Positions 14,337 through 15,957 of a DNA stretch of 15,957 bases are shown here, piece by piece. Position numbers and translations under genes: made by a program. Source of the stretch: JANRKT01 sp033763355 (GTDB lineage Bacteria > Bacteroidota > Bacteroidia > Chitinophagales > Chitinophagaceae); assembly GCA_033763355.1 (NCBI GenBank), contig JANRKT010000213.1, forward strand, positions 1 to 15,957, written 5' to 3'. The notes below the pieces were generated by a model that saw only the letters and a program-made list of their open reading frames with translations, did not search any database and was not told the origin of the DNA. Within the stretch, counting starts at the first letter, position 1. Every line of letters starts with the position of its first letter.

Positions 14337-14927
14337 ATGAACAAAAAAATCTTAGCAGCATTATCCGCCACTGTACTTGGCATAACTTTTTTTACAGCCT
14401 GCACCATAAGCAGCGCCAAAGAAGAAAAAAAAGCTGCAGCAATGAGCAATGCAGAAATGGTAAAAAGGGGCGAATACCTGGTAAGCATTATTGGTTGCGA
14501 CGACTGTCATTCGCCCAAGAAAATAGGGCCACATGGACTGGAACTTATTCCTGAACTGCGGCTTTCAGGTTATCCGTCGGACCGCCCCATTCAAAATGCA
14601 GACAGCAACGTTGTAAAACAGGGATGGGCCATGTTTGGAGGTGATTTTACAAGCGCTGCGGGCCCGTGGGGCATGTCGTTTGCAGCAAACATTACTTCTG
14701 ATGCTACAGGCATTGGCAACTGGAAGGAAGAACAATTTATCAAAGCCATAAGGGAAGGAAAATATAAAGGCCTTGATGGTACCCGACCCCTGCTGGAGCC
14801 CATGCCGTGGTTTGTGTATATGAATATGACCGATGATGATTTAAAATCCATTTTCGCTTATCTTAAAACAACAAAGCCGGTAAAGAATATGGTGCCTTCA
14901 CCAAAAACCTTTGCTGATTTAAAATGA
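14337..14927 (+). CDS. Cytochrome c lipoprotein (196 residues)
   Basis: Predicted periplasmic, membrane-anchored electron carrier with one covalently bound haem. The signal MNKKILAALSATVLGITFFT ends in a lipobox FTAC, with lipidated Cys22 after cleavage. The haem site is C54-D-D-C57-H58 after GEYLVSIIG, the typical class I start. The likely distal Met ligand is in LEPMPW (M156), followed by the C-terminal helix MTDDDLKSIFAYLKTTKPV. Only one CxxCH is present, so it is monohaem, although longer than minimal cytochromes c because of a loop (ELIPELRLSGYPSDRP to GMSFAANITSD). This loop and motif order resemble c-type subunits of alcohol or aldehyde dehydrogenases, but the partner is not in the window. 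The ATG is preceded by the same A-rich leader as the ORF at 13023. Confidence 0.92.
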   Translation: MNKKILAALSATVLGITFFTACTISSAKEEKKAAAMSNAEMVKRGEYLVSIIGCDDCHSPKKIGPHGLELIPELRLSGYPSDRPIQNADSNVVKQGWAMFGGDFTSAAGPWGMSFAANITSDATGIGNWKEEQFIKAIREGKYKGLDGTRPLLEPMPWFVYMNMTDDDLKSIFAYLKTTKPVKNMVPSPKTFADLK

Positions 14928-14968
14928 TACCCGGCAGGATTGTTTCATTGACACATAAAACAAAGTGC

Positions 14969-15005
14969 TATCCTGCAGCCAACTAAGTTCTGCAGGATAT
15001 TTTGC
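14969..15005 (+). terminator. Probable terminator after the cytochrome gene
   Basis: A perfect 10-pair stem (TATCCTGCAG at 14969-14978 with CTGCAGGATA at 14990-14999) encloses 11 bases and is followed by the short T-run TTTTG. It lies 42 bases after the stop. The weak T-run lowers confidence; the stem itself is unambiguous. The remaining gap to 15112 shows only a weak -7-like TTAATTTG at 15095-15102. Confidence 0.6.
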
Positions 15006-15112
15006 ATATTACAATTCATACCTGCTTTTCAGCAATTCATTCATCACAGCCCGCAACCCGGCTTACTGCTTCCCCGGCAAATGCTTAAAAGATGTTAATT
15101 TGTATAAGCGTT

Positions 15113-15957
15113 ATGAAATTAAGATTACCACAATACAGCAGTAAAGATTACCTGGTATTGCTGTTGATTTTGCTGCCGCTTACTCTTATAATGAACAGCG
15201 GCATTTTCGGTTCGCGTTATTTTTCTGAATGGAAAATACTGCTGACCGCTACTTTATTAACCCCGGTTGCGTTTACACTTTTTTTTATTTTATGCGGCGG
15301 CGTTGCGGTATTTATGAAAAAGCGTTTTCCTGATGAAGAGCAGACCGGGAAAAAGCTCGGTTTTATGATAGGCAGTTTTCTGCTTATGACGGGTTTGTTC
15401 CTTGTACTTCTTTTCCGCGGTTACGAAAAAATATCTTTTCTCAATTACAGCTTTTACGAACAGGGTTTTGTATGGGCCTATATCGGCCTGGGTATCATCA
15501 ATATTTTTCTCACCTTTCTGTTTGAAGGTATTTCCCGTTTTGAAAACTGGAAGGCCAGCATGAAAGAAACAGAGCAGTTGAGAAAATCATACAAGCAAAG
15601 CCAGTTGCAGGCATTGAAAAGCCAGGTAAACCCTCATTTTTTATTCAACAGCCTTAATTCGCTCTCAAGCCTCATCAGCGAAGAAGGCGATGAAGCTGAA
15701 AAGTTTCTTGATGAAATGACGAAAGTTTACCGCTACATGCTGCGCAATGATGTGGACCAGCTTGTGGCTGTTGGCACCGAATTAAAATTTCTTGAATCCT
15801 ATCTCTATCTTTTAAAAGCAAGGTATGGCGACGGCTTGCTGGTGAACATTGAAGTAGATGAAAAAGACAAAGAAAAACATATTCCCCCGCTTACCCTGCA
15901 GGTGCTTATAGAGAATGCCTTTACACAAAATACCATAAGTAAAAGCAACCCCTTAAA
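15113..15957 (+). CDS. LytS/YehU-family sensor histidine kinase, N-terminal 281 residues (3' end outside the window)
   Basis: Membrane sensor kinase of a two-component system, usually paired with a LytTR response regulator in Bacteroidota. Four membrane spans are visible: about 12-28, 43-65, 84-102 and 120-140. A helical linker (ENWKASMKETEQLRKSYKQ) leads to the His-kinase domain, with QALKSQVNPHFLFNSLNSLS carrying the phospho-acceptor H175 in the family motif NPHFLFN. The ATPase domain begins with IPPLTLQVLIENAF; the usual ENAxxHN box here reads ENAFTQN, with Gln where His is common. The gene runs off the right edge with no stop. The start ATG follows an A/T-rich stretch without a Shine-Dalgarno. 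It has no visible relation to the defence genes. Confidence 0.93.
   Translation, partial: MKLRLPQYSSKDYLVLLLILLPLTLIMNSGIFGSRYFSEWKILLTATLLTPVAFTLFFILCGGVAVFMKKRFPDEEQTGKKLGFMIGSFLLMTGLFLVLLFRGYEKISFLNYSFYEQGFVWAYIGLGIINIFLTFLFEGISRFENWKASMKETEQLRKSYKQSQLQALKSQVNPHFLFNSLNSLSSLISEEGDEAEKFLDEMTKVYRYMLRNDVDQLVAVGTELKFLESYLYLLKARYGDGLLVNIEVDEKDKEKHIPPLTLQVLIENAFTQNTISKSNPL

Overview
The window looks like Bacteroidota chromosome, probably Chitinophagaceae-like. Several start regions lack a Shine-Dalgarno and are A/T-rich. Promoters fit the Bacteroidota pattern (TTG, about 19-20 bases, TAnnTTTG) upstream of tRNA-Glu, and a perfect -7 box lies upstream of gap. A LytS-type histidine kinase and small secreted proteins of the kind common in this phylum are present. 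No ribosomal RNA or species-level marker is available, so the taxonomy is inference.

Layout. The 5' part of gap (GAPDH, minus strand, cut by the left edge) is followed by a tRNA-Glu(TTC) with its own promoter and a strong terminator. Directly beyond lies a five-gene, same-strand defence operon at 1169-12831: (1) a PLD-like nuclease domain fused to an SNF2 helicase; (2) a DUF1016/YhcG PD-(D/E)XK nuclease; (3) a large Eco57I-like adenine-N6 DNA methyltransferase; (4) McrB, with an unusual N-terminal module and a second embedded domain; (5) McrC nuclease. Genes 1/2 abut with no gap, 2/3 are 16 bases apart and 4/5 are tightly packed. Only 3/4 has a larger gap (92 bases). Right of the island are small envelope or secreted genes: a possible 51-residue peptide, a secreted 198-residue protein of unknown function, a 69-residue exported peptide and a cytochrome c lipoprotein. 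The 5' part of a LytS/YehU-family sensor kinase is cut by the right edge.

How the genes may work together (inference). The methyltransferase would mark self DNA, the helicase would translocate, and three nuclease activities (PLD, YhcG, McrC driven by McrB) could attack unmodified or foreign DNA. A methylase beside McrBC is notable because classical McrBC cuts methylated DNA. Either McrB has been retuned, or two systems sit side by side. No single named system that I can confirm has exactly this five-gene set. It resembles helicase-methylase-ATPase defence systems in content.

The most interesting sequence-level signals are these. First, a drop from about 48% to about 30% GC covers exactly the target-recognition part of the methylase and most of the sensor part of McrB, suggesting exchange of specificity modules. 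Second, a cluster of palindromes lies inside the coding sequence of the YhcG linker. Third, a PUA/EVE-like insertion lies between Walker A and Walker B of McrB. No integrase, transposase, CRISPR array or duplicated tRNA end was seen.
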